Assembly (NCBI GenBank): GCA_000831005.1
Contig: CP007152.1
Coordinates: 1,550,001-1,614,000, forward strand
Reading direction: 5' to 3'
DNA: 64,000 bases
Source of the DNA: Marinobacter salarius
GTDB lineage: Bacteria > Pseudomonadota > Gammaproteobacteria > Pseudomonadales > Oleiphilaceae
Below the pieces are notes generated by a model that saw only the letters and a list, made by a program, of their open reading frames with translations, made no database searches and was not told the origin of the DNA. Of the stretch, positions 55,065 to 64,000 are shown one piece after another (positions within the stretch are counted from its first letter, which is position 1; the number at the start of each line of letters is the position of its first letter). The translations under genes and the position numbers were made by a program.

Positions 55065-55157
55065 AGGCTCCACATGTGCGATACGAGTGTGACTGTTATC
55101 ATAGAGTATTAATCCCGGTGCCCCAACACCGGAGAAACGAACCAGGGGAACGCAGCA

Positions 55158-55977
55158 ATGAGCCCAACAGGTGACGTTGACTATCCCGCCCGACATGACA
55201 GCTTCGAGAGCTGGTTCCAGACGCCTGGGCCGTTCACTGCTGGCTGACCAGCGCGCCTGCGTTGAGCGCCATGTTCGCGCCCTCTCCGGTGCGAGACAGT
55301 TGCAGGTTGCCGTCAGTCATCGCCTGCCACTGGCCAGTGGGACGGATTTTGCCCAACGTGTTCTGACGACGCCGAACTGGCAGTCTTCCATTCCCGACGG
55401 TGTGGCGGTCTGCGATGCCGATGAGTTGCCCTTTCCCGGTGACTCCATGGACCTGGTGATTCTCCACCACACGGCGGATTTTTCGCCGCATCCCCACCAG
55501 GCTTTGCGAGAGGCCTCCAGGGTGCTTAGGGGGGAGGGCATGATGGTGCTGATCGGGTTTAACCCGTTTAGCCTTTGGGGCGTGAGGAAACTGGTTTCCA
55601 GGCACCATGAAGGCCCCTGGGGTGGTCGTTTTCTGATGAAGGGACGCATGGAGGACTGGCTCCGGCTACTGGACTTTTCTGTGGAGTCCTCGGGCTCCTC
55701 GTTTTTCCAGGTTCCGCTTCAGCGGGCGGCACTCGCAGAGCGCAGGGGCCTGATGGAAAGGGTGTGCGGCAACCGTTTCCTGCCGGTGGGGGCTTATTAC
55801 TGTATCCTTGCCAAAAAACGCGTTTACTCCAGGTTACAACGGAGACCAGCCTGGCAGGGGCAGAAAGTCATTGCCTTGCCAGGACGGGGCGCAGTGGGAG
55901 CTTCCCGTGACTACCCGGCGCGCCCCGAAAACGGTCGGTGCGCCATACTGAAACACAAGCATGTCGAGGAGTATTGA
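55158..55977 (+). CDS. Class I SAM-dependent methyltransferase (one frameshift)
   Basis: The product has the post-I motif region [19 protein letters not shown] and [18 protein letters not shown] typical of UbiE/Methyltransf_11 enzymes. The orthologue lies between gloB and rnhA in Pseudomonas; its substrate is unknown. The frame breaks at 55224-55225: two bases are probably missing (CCGCTGGG read as CCTGGG). This joins the start [20 protein letters not shown] to [12 protein letters not shown]. The ATG at 55158 has GGGGAA upstream. Its stop overlaps the rnhA start (TGATG). Confidence 0.85.
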
Positions 55978-56423
55978 TGGCCGGTAAGGTTGTTCTCTAT
56001 ACCGATGGCGCCTGCAAGGGCAACCCTGGGCCAGGAGGCTGGGGCGTTGTTCTGAGGTACGGCGATGCCAACAAGATGTTGCACGGTGGTGAAGCGAATA
56101 CCACCAATAATCGCATGGAGTTGATGGCTGCGATACAGGGTTTGAAAGCGCTCAGGCGCGCCTGCGACGTGGAGCTTTATACCGATTCCCAATATGTCCG
56201 TAAGGGCATCACCGAATGGATGACGGGCTGGAAGCGAAACGGTTGGAAAACATCCGCAAAGAAGCCGGTCAAGAATGAAGATCTCTGGCGGGAGCTGGAC
56301 AATGAGGTGGCCCGCCACAAGGTCAATTGGCATTGGGTGAAAGGGCACTCGGGCAATCCTGACAACGAGCTGGCAGACGAGCTGGCCAATCGCGGTGTGG
56401 AAGAACTGGCGAGCGCCGGATAA
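55977..56423 (+). CDS. rnhA: Ribonuclease HI
   Basis: RNase HI removes RNA from RNA-DNA hybrids. The 148-aa protein keeps all catalytic residues: Asp10, Glu48, Asp70, His124 and Asp134, with [16 protein letters not shown] at the N-terminus. The ATG at 55977 overlaps the upstream stop. It is followed by dnaQ, the standard rnhA-dnaQ pair. Confidence 0.96.
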   Translation: MAGKVVLYTDGACKGNPGPGGWGVVLRYGDANKMLHGGEANTTNNRMELMAAIQGLKALRRACDVELYTDSQYVRKGITEWMTGWKRNGWKTSAKKPVKNEDLWRELDNEVARHKVNWHWVKGHSGNPDNELADELANRGVEELASAG

Positions 56424-56459
56424 CAACGGCGTAACCAATGGGGTAACCATAGGAAAACC

Positions 56460-57170
56460 ATGAGACAGATTGTACTGGATACGGAAACCACCGGTATCGA
56501 CCCGACGGAAGGTCACCGGATTATCGAAATTGGCTGCGTTGAGTTGATGGAACGTCAGATTACCGGTCGGCACTATCACGTCTACATTAACCCGGAGCGG
56601 GAAGTGGAGGCGGAAGCCATAACGGTTCATGGCATCACCAACGAGTTCCTGGCGGACAAGCCAAAATTCGCCGAAATAGCCGACGAGTTCTTTGAGTTCA
56701 TAAAAGGGGCCGAGCTGGTTATTCACAACGCGGCGTTCGATATTGGATTCATGGATTCCGAATTCGCCCGTCTGAAGCCTGTTCGCAGGACGACTGAACA
56801 TTGCGGCGTGGTGGACTCCCTTGCCATTGCCCGCAAGAAGCATCCCGGCCAGAAAAATAATCTGGACGCCTTATGCAAGCGTTACGGGATCGACAACAGT
56901 AATCGTGAGCTGCACGGCGCTTTGCTGGATGCGGAAATCCTTGCTGACGTCTATCTTTTGCTGACTGGCGGGCAGACAGCACTCTCCCTGGATGCTGGCG
57001 GTGACGAAGCTGGCGGTGAGGGCGGTATCCGTCGCCTGGCGGATAATCGCAATCCATTGCCGGTACCCAGGGCCAGTGACGATGAGCGCTCCGCCCACGA
57101 CGAATTCATGGCATTGCTGGCAAAGCAGGCCGGTACAACTGTATGGGAAAGGCTTACAGCTGAAGAATAA
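56460..57170 (+). CDS. dnaQ: DNA polymerase III epsilon subunit (proofreading exonuclease)
   Basis: DnaQ (236 aa) is the 3'-5' exonuclease of the replicative polymerase. The Exo I motif is LDTETTG with Asp7 and Glu9; Exo II lies in VIHNAAFDIGFMD and Exo III in HGALLDAEILADVY. The C-terminal tail, which binds the alpha subunit, is present. It is intact. Confidence 0.96.
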   Translation: MRQIVLDTETTGIDPTEGHRIIEIGCVELMERQITGRHYHVYINPEREVEAEAITVHGITNEFLADKPKFAEIADEFFEFIKGAELVIHNAAFDIGFMDSEFARLKPVRRTTEHCGVVDSLAIARKKHPGQKNNLDALCKRYGIDNSNRELHGALLDAEILADVYLLLTGGQTALSLDAGGDEAGGEGGIRRLADNRNPLPVPRASDDERSAHDEFMALLAKQAGTTVWERLTAEE

Positions 57171-57281
57171 GCCGAGCTAGGCAGAATATTCTTTTGGCAG
57201 TGCGAACTGTGTGTCGCGCTGTACGTTTTGTTACATTCCTGCTTTCTTGAGCTACTTGAGTTTTGTGTTATAAGTAATGAT

Positions 57282-57310
57282 AAGTTCGCGAGTTTTCGCG
57301 AACTTTTTAT
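57282..57310 (+). terminator. Rho-independent terminator after dnaQ
   Basis: A perfect 10-bp stem aagttcgcga / tcgcgaactt with loop gttt is followed by tttattttag. It lies 111 bases after the dnaQ stop and 112 bases before fimL. The rest of this 251-base gap presumably holds the fimL promoter, but no boxes are clear. Confidence 0.85.
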
Positions 57311-57421
57311 TTTAGCCGGGAAGGGTAAATCTGGCTCATAAAGTGATTCTTCAAACAACCGAAAAGATCACATTCCAAGAACAGGACGCGGTAGTTTCCG
57401 CATAATTTACAGGAAGCGTTT

Positions 57422-59128
57422 ATGGTTCAATCGTCTCTGGCGACGAAATCACAGTCATTTGATCTGGTCAAAAGTGAGATTGAGCAGACCATCAGACAGG
57501 CAGAGTCCAGCCTTGAACGCTTTCAGGAAAACCGTGAAAGCGGTGAGGATCTGCAGAACTGTGTGGATTTTCTGAATCAGCTCCGCGGTATTTTCATTCT
57601 TGTCGAACTGCGTGCCGGCACTCTGTTGTGCCAGGAAGCCGTCAGTATGGCCAATGATGTTCCCGTTGGCGCCAACGATGACAAGAATATCCTCCTGACG
57701 ACTCTCAACAGCGCATTGTTCATTTTGCGCCGTTATGTTGAATACTATCATCAGCAACGTGCGGACCATCCGGAGCTGCTGCTGCCGGTTATCAATGATC
57801 TGCGCGAAGCCCGCAAGGAAAAACCCTACCCGGAATCCTGTTTCTTCGATGTTGACGTCAAGGAACGGCCGGACTTCTGCTCGGGGCTTTCTCTTCAGGC
57901 GTTTGACGGTAACGAAGCGGAATACGAGATACTGGCCCGCCGTATGCGTTTGACGTTCCAGGTAGCGCTGTTGGGTGTGCTTCGTGAAAAGAACGATGTG
58001 GTGAGTAAAAAGTTGTTTGGCCGGGCGGCGCGTGGATTTGCTCGGCTTTGCCAGGGGCAGCCCATGGGGCAGATGTGGTGTCTGGTTGCCATTGTGGCGG
58101 ATACCATGCTTGATCGGGTCATGGGGTTCAGCAAAGCCCGCAAGCGCATGTTCATGCGTATCGAGAAATATTCCCGTGAAGTCGTATACGTCGGCAAGGT
58201 GGCCACGGCCAAGGATGCGCCGGATTCTCTCATTCGTGATCTGGTGTACCTGCTCTATAGAAGTGGATCGGCAAATCCCGAGGTAACCTCCGTGTTGTCA
58301 GCTTATCGACTGACGCCCGCGGAATTCCCGGACTCCATGCTTGATGCCCATGCCCGTCGTCTTTATGGCCCGGGCACCGATGTTCTCAAATCGTTGTCGA
58401 CGGCGTTGCAGGACGAACTGAATCAGCTAAAGGACAAGCTGGACATTGTTGAGCGTGGCATCGAGCCGGACCTGGCGGAGTTGTCCTCCATTGCAGATGC
58501 GCTTGAGCGCCTTGCCAATACACTGGTGATGCTGGATCTCAACCAGCTGGGAACCATGGCCCGGGGTGAGGCCGTGAAGTTGCGGACCTGGGAGGAAGAG
58601 AGTCGCCTGCCAGCGGACGATGAGCTCTACAAGCTGGCCGATTCCGTATTGGGTATCGAGGACGCCGTGATGCAAATCGTGGTTCGTGGCATCACCTCGG
58701 AAACCGACGCTCTTGCTGGTGGGCAGCGTACCCGTGAAGAATCTCTTTACCTTCAGGAAGCCACCTACGTGGTGGCCGACGAAGCGAAAAGTGCGCTGAC
58801 CCTCGCAAAACGTGCCATAACGGCGTTCATCGAGTCCGACTACGACAAGCTCCACCTCGCCAACCTGCCTGCTACGTTGCACAGTATCTGGGGTGGGCTG
58901 CACATGCTGGACGATCCCGGCGCGGCTTCGGTGTTGGAGCGTGTGGCGGCGTCCATTCAGGAACGATTACTGGATGCCAGGGAAGCGCCTCAGGCTCAGG
59001 TGTTGGAAGCACTGGCGGACGCACTAACGTCCCTTGAGTACTATATAGAGAGTGTAGGCAGGCGCGAAGATCGAAATGCTGACCTGTTGAAGCTGGCGGA
59101 ATCCTCATTGGAGGACGTGGGGCTTTAG
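57422..59128 (+). CDS. fimL: Pilus/twitching regulator FimL
   Basis: The 568-aa cytosolic protein resembles Pseudomonas FimL, a relative of the N-terminal part of ChpA. It scaffolds type IV pilus and cAMP (CyaB/Vfr) signalling through FimV. Its HPt-like helices lack the phospho-accepting histidine: the segment reads FILVELRAGTLLCQEAVSMA, with Gln at the expected place. A second helical region (ELSSIADALERLANTLVMLD) and a C-terminal HPt-like repeat follow. Position downstream of rnhA-dnaQ also matches Pseudomonas. No kinase or receiver domain is present. Confidence 0.88.
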   Translation: MVQSSLATKSQSFDLVKSEIEQTIRQAESSLERFQENRESGEDLQNCVDFLNQLRGIFILVELRAGTLLCQEAVSMANDVPVGANDDKNILLTTLNSALFILRRYVEYYHQQRADHPELLLPVINDLREARKEKPYPESCFFDVDVKERPDFCSGLSLQAFDGNEAEYEILARRMRLTFQVALLGVLREKNDVVSKKLFGRAARGFARLCQGQPMGQMWCLVAIVADTMLDRVMGFSKARKRMFMRIEKYSREVVYVGKVATAKDAPDSLIRDLVYLLYRSGSANPEVTSVLSAYRLTPAEFPDSMLDAHARRLYGPGTDVLKSLSTALQDELNQLKDKLDIVERGIEPDLAELSSIADALERLANTLVMLDLNQLGTMARGEAVKLRTWEEESRLPADDELYKLADSVLGIEDAVMQIVVRGITSETDALAGGQRTREESLYLQEATYVVADEAKSALTLAKRAITAFIESDYDKLHLANLPATLHSIWGGLHMLDDPGAASVLERVAASIQERLLDAREAPQAQVLEALADALTSLEYYIESVGRREDRNADLLKLAESSLEDVGL

Positions 59129-59151
59129 CCCTGTTGCGTTATTCAATGGCC

Positions 59152-59181
59152 AAAAAACTGCCGTTTGGGCAGGTTTTTTTT
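59152..59181. terminator. Bidirectional terminator between fimL and the SCP2 gene
   Basis: The sequence aaaaaactgcc-gtttg-ggcaggtttttttt forms a short G/C stem flanked by an A-run and a T-run, so it can terminate transcripts from both convergent genes. Confidence 0.8.
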
Positions 59182-59209
59182 GGCGTTCAAAGAGCGATCA
59201 GCCTATCGA

Positions 59210-59524
59210 TCAGCCCATGTTGAACAGCTCGCCCAGCTTGGTTGCCAGCATCATGTCGCCTTCAGCGCGCAGCTGACCGGCCATAAAGGCTTGCATGCCA
59301 TCGGTTTCGCCGGAAACGATGCCCTGCAGGGTTTCGGAGTTCATGATCAGGGTGACGGAAGGATCGTCATGGGCGCCTTCAGCCATCTTGCAGGTGCCAT
59401 CCTTGATAACCAGGTGATAGGTCTTGTCGTCCTCGATGTCGAACTGGAATACCAGATCCAGGCCTTCAGCTGCGTCCGCGTTAAAATTTTGTTCGAGTTT
59501 CTCGAATATCTGAGCTACAGACAT
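59210..59524 (-). CDS. SCP2 sterol-binding-domain protein
   Basis: The 104-aa protein is a stand-alone SCP2 lipid-binding domain (FQFDIEDDKTYHLVIKDGTC ... MQAFMAGQLRAEGDMMLATK). Bacterial members are thought to bind hydrophobic ligands such as fatty acyl chains; the ligand here is unknown. The ATG at 59524 gives the usual short N-terminus MSVAQIFEKL. It is divergent from sohB across a 231-base gap in which I see no further feature. Confidence 0.88.
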   Translation of the reverse strand: MSVAQIFEKLEQNFNADAAEGLDLVFQFDIEDDKTYHLVIKDGTCKMAEGAHDDPSVTLIMNSETLQGIVSGETDGMQAFMAGQLRAEGDMMLATKLGELFNMG

Positions 59525-59755
59525 TATTTTACCCTTATTGATGGTTGTCGTGGCGTATTGACGGCTTCTGGTTCCTGGCCTTTCGCCTGCATGGAAGCCC
59601 GGGTGAGCCGACGTAGCCATTCGACTTTAGGGTTAGACATTACTGGTGTCAAGCTCGATCGAACGCTTGTTTTAATTTGTTATTGGTTCTATGGCTTGTA
59701 CCTCAGGGCACCTCGGTTACAATCGAGCGCTCAAGAATAATCCTGGAGAAGCAAC

Positions 59756-60820
59756 TTGGAATTTCTGACAGAGTTCGGTTTGTTTATTGCGAAAACGGTC
59801 ACCCTCGTGGTGGCGCTTCTGGTCATTGTCTCAGTGGTTTTATCCGCTGCCCATAAAGACAAGGACGATCAGGGGAGTGACGGTGAGCTGCGGGTTCGCA
59901 AACTCAACGAGAAATACCGCAAGCTGAGGGAGTCACTTCAGGCCAAACTGCGCAGCGATTCAGAGCGCAAGGCTTTTGAAAAAGCCCGTAAAAAAGAAGA
60001 CAAGGCCAAACAGAAAGCCGAGAAGGCCAAGCGCAAATCCGGTGATGCTGAGGAAAAACCCCGTCCCAAGGTGTACGTGCTGGACTTTGACGGCGATATC
60101 AAAGCCAGCGATACGGACTCTTTGCGCCGCTCGATCACAGCGGTGCTCAGCGTTGCGGAGCCCGAAACCGATGAAGTGGTGATACGTCTCGAAAGTGGCG
60201 GCGGCCTGGTTCACTCATACGGACTCGCGGCTGCCCAGTTAGACCGTATTCGCGCCAAGGGTATCCGGCTTACGGCCTGCGTCGATAAAGTCGCCGCAAG
60301 CGGCGGTTACATGATGGCGTGCGTGGCTGACCGGATTGTCGCGTCGCCATTTGCGATTCTCGGGTCCATTGGTGTTGTTGCCCAACTGCCCAACTTCCAT
60401 CGTTTCCTCAAGAAAAACGACGTCGACTTCGAAATTCTGACCGCTGGTGAGCACAAGCGCACCATGACCGTATTCGGCGAGAACACGGATAAAGGCAGAA
60501 CCAAATTCCTTGAAGACCTTGAGGATACCCACGTGTTGTTCAAAGAGTACGTGGGTGAACGCCGTCCGGAACTGGATATTGCCGCCGTTGCAAACGGCGA
60601 TATCTGGTTTGGCCGCCGCGCGCTGGAGGTCAAACTGGTGGACGAGATCAAGACCTCCGACGAATATCTCATTGAGGCCTGTGACAGTGCAGACGTAATC
60701 TCGGTAGGTTTCCAGCGCAAACGCACGTTGCCGGAAAAGCTTGGCCTGGCCACCAGCGCGGCACTTGAACACACCGTATGGCGGGTACTGGGCGCATTCC
60801 GCAACCAGAAAATCCAGTAA
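59756..60820 (+). CDS. sohB: Inner-membrane protease SohB
   Basis: A signal-peptide-peptidase-like serine protease (354 aa) with an N-terminal membrane helix (IAKTVTLVVALLVIVSVVLS). A very basic Lys/Glu coiled linker (residues 60-100) precedes the protease domain. The Ser/Lys dyad is Ser182 (KVAASGGYMMAC) and Lys234 (AGEHKRTMTVFGEN). The start is TTG at 59756 with CTGGAG upstream; no ATG is available in the right place. acuI follows after 24 bases. Confidence 0.93.
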   Translation: MEFLTEFGLFIAKTVTLVVALLVIVSVVLSAAHKDKDDQGSDGELRVRKLNEKYRKLRESLQAKLRSDSERKAFEKARKKEDKAKQKAEKAKRKSGDAEEKPRPKVYVLDFDGDIKASDTDSLRRSITAVLSVAEPETDEVVIRLESGGGLVHSYGLAAAQLDRIRAKGIRLTACVDKVAASGGYMMACVADRIVASPFAILGSIGVVAQLPNFHRFLKKNDVDFEILTAGEHKRTMTVFGENTDKGRTKFLEDLEDTHVLFKEYVGERRPELDIAAVANGDIWFGRRALEVKLVDEIKTSDEYLIEACDSADVISVGFQRKRTLPEKLGLATSAALEHTVWRVLGAFRNQKIQ

Positions 60821-60844
60821 ACCTACAGTAACGGGAACAGAGTC

Positions 60845-61843
60845 ATGACAAACGACACCGAATTCAAGGCATGGCGCGTTCAGGAGCAGGACGGCGAATA
60901 CGAGGGCTCTGAGCAGACGCTGCACGTATCCGATCTGCCCGAAAACGACGTCCTGATCAAAGTCAGTCATTCGTCCCTGAACTACAAGGATGCCTTGTCG
61001 GCCTCCGGCAACAAGGGTGTTACACGTAACTTCCCCCACACTCCTGGCATCGATGCTGCCGGGGAAGTCGTAGAAGCCTCCTCTGGCTCCTTTTCAGCCG
61101 GCGACCAGGTACTGGTAACCGGCTACGACCTGGGCATGAACACCGACGGCGGCTTCGGCGAATACATCCGGGTACCGGCCGAGTGGTGTGTGGCAATGCC
61201 CAAGGGCTGGAGCGCCCGCACCGCCATGATATACGGCACGGCCGGCCTTACGGCGGGTCTGTGTGTACAAAAGCTATTGACCATGGGTGCCAGGCCCGAG
61301 CAGGGCAAAGTCGCTGTCAGTGGTGCCAGTGGCGCTGTCGGCAGCGTAACGGTTGAGCTGCTTGCAAGCCTCGGCTTCGAAGTCGTGGCTATCAGTGGCA
61401 AACAAGACCATGCCGATGCACTCAAAAACCTTGGTGCCACGGAAGTGCTGGGGCGCGAAGCTCTGGCAGTCGAAAAGAAGCCAATGCTGAAGCCCGCCTA
61501 TGCCAACGCCGTGGATACCGTTGGCGGTGGCCCACTGGCGGAATTGCTGAAGCAGATCCATCCGGGCGGCTCCGTCTCCTGCTGCGGCCTGGTCGCCGGG
61601 CCACAACTGGAAACCACCGTTCTGCCGTTTATTCTGCGGGGCAACAACCTGCTGGGCGTGGATTCGGTTGAAATCCCCCTGTCCGACAAGCAGTCAGTCT
61701 GGGACAAATTTTCCGGTGATTGGGCGTGTAGGAAAACCGAAGCGTCTGCCCGCGATATCGGGCGTGGTGAACTGGATGGGGCCTTAAAGGCGTTTCTCAA
61801 AGGGGAGTCATCAGGGAAAATCGTTCTGGATCACTCCAAGTAG
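60845..61843 (+). CDS. acuI: Acrylyl-CoA reductase (AcuI/YhdH type, MDR family)
   Basis: A zinc-free medium-chain reductase (332 aa) that reduces acrylyl-CoA with NADPH and protects against acrylate, including acrylate formed from DMSP in marine bacteria. Signatures are SSLNYKDALSASG, FPHTPGIDAAGEV, VTGYDLGMNTDGGFGEY and the nucleotide site VSGASGAVGSVTVELL. No DMSP lyase gene lies nearby, so the physiological substrate is inferred only from the family. It is followed by hairpin element copy 2. Confidence 0.92.
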   Translation: MTNDTEFKAWRVQEQDGEYEGSEQTLHVSDLPENDVLIKVSHSSLNYKDALSASGNKGVTRNFPHTPGIDAAGEVVEASSGSFSAGDQVLVTGYDLGMNTDGGFGEYIRVPAEWCVAMPKGWSARTAMIYGTAGLTAGLCVQKLLTMGARPEQGKVAVSGASGAVGSVTVELLASLGFEVVAISGKQDHADALKNLGATEVLGREALAVEKKPMLKPAYANAVDTVGGGPLAELLKQIHPGGSVSCCGLVAGPQLETTVLPFILRGNNLLGVDSVEIPLSDKQSVWDKFSGDWACRKTEASARDIGRGELDGALKAFLKGESSGKIVLDHSK

Positions 61844-61867
61844 GCGACTGCGAGGCTGATATAGAAG

Positions 61868-61971
61868 AGAAGGGGCTTACTTTCCAAAACTGTGCGGAGC
61901 CAAGGATGGCGGAGCCCAAGCGTCACATGGATGTGCCGCAAGGAGCGTGTTTTGGAAAGTAAGCCCCTTCT
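61868..61971 (-). repeat. Long-stem hairpin element, copy 2
   Basis: Arms 61868-61890 and 61949-61971 are perfect 23-base inverted repeats (agaaggggcttactttccaa ending in aac) around a 58-base loop. Read on the minus strand, the loop (starting acgctccttgcgg and containing catccatgt, cttggg and gccatccttggc) aligns with that of copy 1 at 14985-15093. The stem outside the shared caaaac/gttttg junction is unrelated to copy 1. It fills the gap between acuI and the convergent DUF934 gene and could also act as a transcription stop, though it has only a short T-run (cttctttt). Confidence 0.8.
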
Positions 61972-62000
61972 TTTCGTACTCCTGAAGCGAATGCCTCAGG

Positions 62001-62504
62001 TCAGGAAGCCCGACGACGAAACAACGGCTCATCCGTATCCGTTGCCGCCTGATACCCCTGGGTAAAGAAGTTCAGGCAACGAGCTGCCTTGTTGATATCC
62101 TTGTCGGCGCGCAGTACGTACGTGTCAAAACCGCACCGCTTCATAAACTGCAGCTGATCAAGAAGCACATCACCGACCGCACGAAGTTCGTTCCGGTAGC
62201 TCAGGCGCTCCCGAAGCAGCCGCGCGATACTGTAACCGCGGCCATCGCTGAACTTCGGAAAGTTCACCGCAATCACCGGCAGCTCATTGACCACGCCAGC
62301 CAGAATCTCCGGCTCATCATGGCTGTCGAGCCACACACCGATATCATCACGGTCTTCAAAGTGCTCCTTGCCCGCCAACCAAAGATCGGCCGGAATCAGA
62401 GCAGGTTGCTCGGGAACATCCAGGGATTCCCCGTCTGCTGGCCTTGGCACAACAACCCAATCGTCCTGACGGATACTTCCGTCACTGGTGATCACATCAG
62501 GCAT
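62001..62504 (-). CDS. DUF934 protein linked to sulfite reduction
   Basis: The 167-aa protein is a DUF934 member: GVWLDSHDEPE, VIAVNFPKFSDGRGYSIARL and FDTYVLRADKDINKAA are typical. The family is almost always coded directly after a sulfite reductase and is presumed to assist it, but its activity is not established. The ATG at 62504 overlaps the reductase stop codon (62497-62499), which implies translational coupling. Confidence 0.9.
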   Translation of the reverse strand: MPDVITSDGSIRQDDWVVVPRPADGESLDVPEQPALIPADLWLAGKEHFEDRDDIGVWLDSHDEPEILAGVVNELPVIAVNFPKFSDGRGYSIARLLRERLSYRNELRAVGDVLLDQLQFMKRCGFDTYVLRADKDINKAARCLNFFTQGYQAATDTDEPLFRRRAS

Positions 62505-64000
62505 AAACCCGCTCCTTGAATGGCTCGATGCCAATACGGCGATAAGTATCCAGGAAAGGCTCTTCCTCGGTCCTGTTATCGACGTACACATTAATGATTT
62601 TCTGCATCACTTCCGGCATATCTTCCCGGGCAAAAGAGGGCCCGAGAATTTTGCCAATCGCGGCATCGTGATGGGAGGAGCCGCCCAGGCTGATCTGGTA
62701 GAACTCCTGACCCTTCTTGTCGACGCCAAGGACGCCAATGTTGCCCACATGGTGGTGACCACAGGCGTTCATGCAGCCGGAAATGTTCAAATCAATGTTG
62801 CCGATGTCGTACAGGTAGTCCATATCATCGAACTGGCGCTGAATGGACTCCGCCACGGGAATAGACTTCGCATTCGCCAGGGCGCAGTAATCGCCACCGG
62901 GGCAGCAGATAACATCGGTCAGCGTATTCAGGTTCGCCGTGGCAAAGTCCATCGGTGTGATCGCTTGCCACAGCTCAAACAGTTGGTCTTTCCGGACATC
63001 CGCCAGAACTACGTTCTGCTGATGAGTCACCCGTACTTCACCAAAGCTGTACTGGTCCGCCAGGTCGGCAATCTGTTCAAGTTGGCGATCACTGACATCG
63101 CCCGGCGGCGTGCCGGTTTTCTTCATGGTCAGTGTCACAATGGCGTAGCCAGGGTTCTTGTGGGTATCCACGTTGTGGCTGATCCACTGATCAAACTCGC
63201 GGTTCTCGAATCGTTGGGTTGCCAAAGCGTCCTTCACATCCGGAACTTGCTGGTAGTCCGGCTCAGTGAAATACCCTTTGAACTGCTCAATGGCTTCCTG
63301 GGTCAGGCGAGTGGGAGAGTCCTTGATGTGGGACCATTCGTCTTCCACCTTCGCCGCAAAGCCTTCGGGCGTCAGGGCCTTCACCAGAATCTTGATGCGG
63401 GCCTTGAATTTGTTGTCCCGGCGACCGTAACGGTTGTAAACACGCAGCACGGCTTCAAGATATGTGAGCAGGTCCAGCTCCGGCAGGAAGTCACGGATAA
63501 CCGGGCCTACCATCGGCGTACGTCCAAGACCGCCGCCCACGTGAACACGGAAGCCGAGTTCACCCTGATCATTGCGCACCATCTGCAGGCCGATATCATG
63601 CACCTGGATAGCAGCGCGGTCGGTATGTTCGGAGGCGTTGACGGCCACTTTGAATTTGCGCGGCAGAAAAGCGAATTCCGGGTGGAAGGTAGACCACTGG
63701 CGGATGATTTCGCAGTAAGGGCGCGGGTCGGTGATCTCGTCAGCCTGCACACCGGAAAACTGATCCGTGGTGGTGTTGCGAATGCAGTTGCCGCTGGTCT
63801 GGTTGGCGTGCATTTCCACTTCCGCCAACTCGGCCAGGATATCCGGTACGTCTTCGATTTCCGGCCAGTTGAGCTGAACGTTCTGGCGGGTTGTAAAGTG
63901 CGCATAACCTTTGTCATAGTCACGGGTTATGCGTGCCAGGCGGCGAAGCTGGGTAGAACGGAGCATTCCGTACGGAACCGCGATGCGCAACATCGGGGCA
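62497..64000 (-). CDS. cysI: Nitrite/sulfite reductase hemoprotein, 5' end beyond the window
   Basis: About 501 codons are present; the N-terminus is cut by the right edge. The two ferredoxin-like half-domains and the siroheme/4Fe-4S motif are visible: CCPGGDYCALANAKS and SGCMNACGHH provide the four cluster cysteines. HFTTRQNVQLNWPEIEDV and QTSGNCIRNTT are typical of assimilatory sulfite reductases of this Pseudomonas-type group. The product would reduce sulfite to sulfide for cysteine synthesis. Nitrite reduction cannot be ruled out from sequence, but the DUF934 partner favours sulfite. Confidence 0.92.
   Translation of the reverse strand, partial: APMLRIAVPYGMLRSTQLRRLARITRDYDKGYAHFTTRQNVQLNWPEIEDVPDILAELAEVEMHANQTSGNCIRNTTTDQFSGVQADEITDPRPYCEIIRQWSTFHPEFAFLPRKFKVAVNASEHTDRAAIQVHDIGLQMVRNDQGELGFRVHVGGGLGRTPMVGPVIRDFLPELDLLTYLEAVLRVYNRYGRRDNKFKARIKILVKALTPEGFAAKVEDEWSHIKDSPTRLTQEAIEQFKGYFTEPDYQQVPDVKDALATQRFENREFDQWISHNVDTHKNPGYAIVTLTMKKTGTPPGDVSDRQLEQIADLADQYSFGEVRVTHQQNVVLADVRKDQLFELWQAITPMDFATANLNTLTDVICCPGGDYCALANAKSIPVAESIQRQFDDMDYLYDIGNIDLNISGCMNACGHHHVGNIGVLGVDKKGQEFYQISLGGSSHHDAAIGKILGPSFAREDMPEVMQKIINVYVDNRTEEEPFLDTYRRIGIEPFKERVYA

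Noticed and set aside
59191..59216. Tandem cgatcagcc(tat) duplication beyond the SCP2 gene stop
   Set aside because: It is a two-copy duplication of about 11 bases in a gene end with no other sign of function.
61710..61760. Possible pair of compensating indels near the 3' end of acuI
   Set aside because: The segment GDWACRKTEASARD looks unlike what I recall for close relatives, but the frame is open, the ends match the family and I cannot demonstrate an error by reading alone.

Overview
The window is chromosomal DNA of a gammaproteobacterium, most likely Marinobacter or a close relative. This judgement rests on protein similarity and gene order recalled from Pseudomonas and Marinobacter; no search was run. 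Almost everything is housekeeping: biosynthesis of leucine, tryptophan, methionine, threonine, chorismate, folate, purine, fatty acid and siroheme, plus cell division, replication and envelope genes. I see no rRNA, tRNA, CRISPR array, prophage, transposase or recognisable defence island.

Layout. 1-2.2 kb: start of a probable cysH, then thrH and pabB. 2.3-4.9 kb: three exported proteins of uncertain role, two of them convergent across a compact terminator block. 5-12.8 kb: DUF58 and TgpA (transglutaminase), holB, pilZ, an alpha/beta hydrolase, a DUF4892 protein and a patatin. 12.8-14.8 kb: prmB and aroC. 15-16.3 kb: a hairpin repeat element and an MFS transporter. 16.3-35.6 kb: a block that matches the Pseudomonas order lysR/leuC-leuD-leuB-asd-fimV-truA-trpF-(trpB-trpA)-accD-folC-SPOR-cvpA-purF-metZ. 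35.6-42.4 kb: ftsK-lolA-rarA-serS-cobA, another Pseudomonas-like block. 42.4-45.8 kb: DAHP synthase, a DUF1631-like protein and a PilZ-domain protein. 45.9-61.8 kb: fabI, yejFEBA, mltD, gloB, a methyltransferase, rnhA, dnaQ, fimL, an SCP2 protein, sohB and acuI. 61.8-64 kb: a second hairpin element, a DUF934 gene and a truncated sulfite/nitrite reductase.

How the genes connect. Three type IV pilus/twitching factors (PilZ, FimV, FimL) are spread across the window together with a second PilZ-domain gene. Sulfur assimilation appears at both ends (cysH-like start; reductase with DUF934), and cobA supplies a step towards the reductase's siroheme. TrpF/TrpB/TrpA, AroC, PabB and DAHP synthase all lie on chorismate-linked pathways.

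The main caveat is sequence quality. At least 18 conserved genes carry about 25 frame breaks, and almost all are repaired by restoring one G or C in a short run. I annotate these genes at full length and treat the breaks as probable consensus errors. The clearest non-genic signal is a pair of long hairpin elements (near 15.0 and 61.9 kb) whose loops are alike but whose long stems differ and are each self-complementary.
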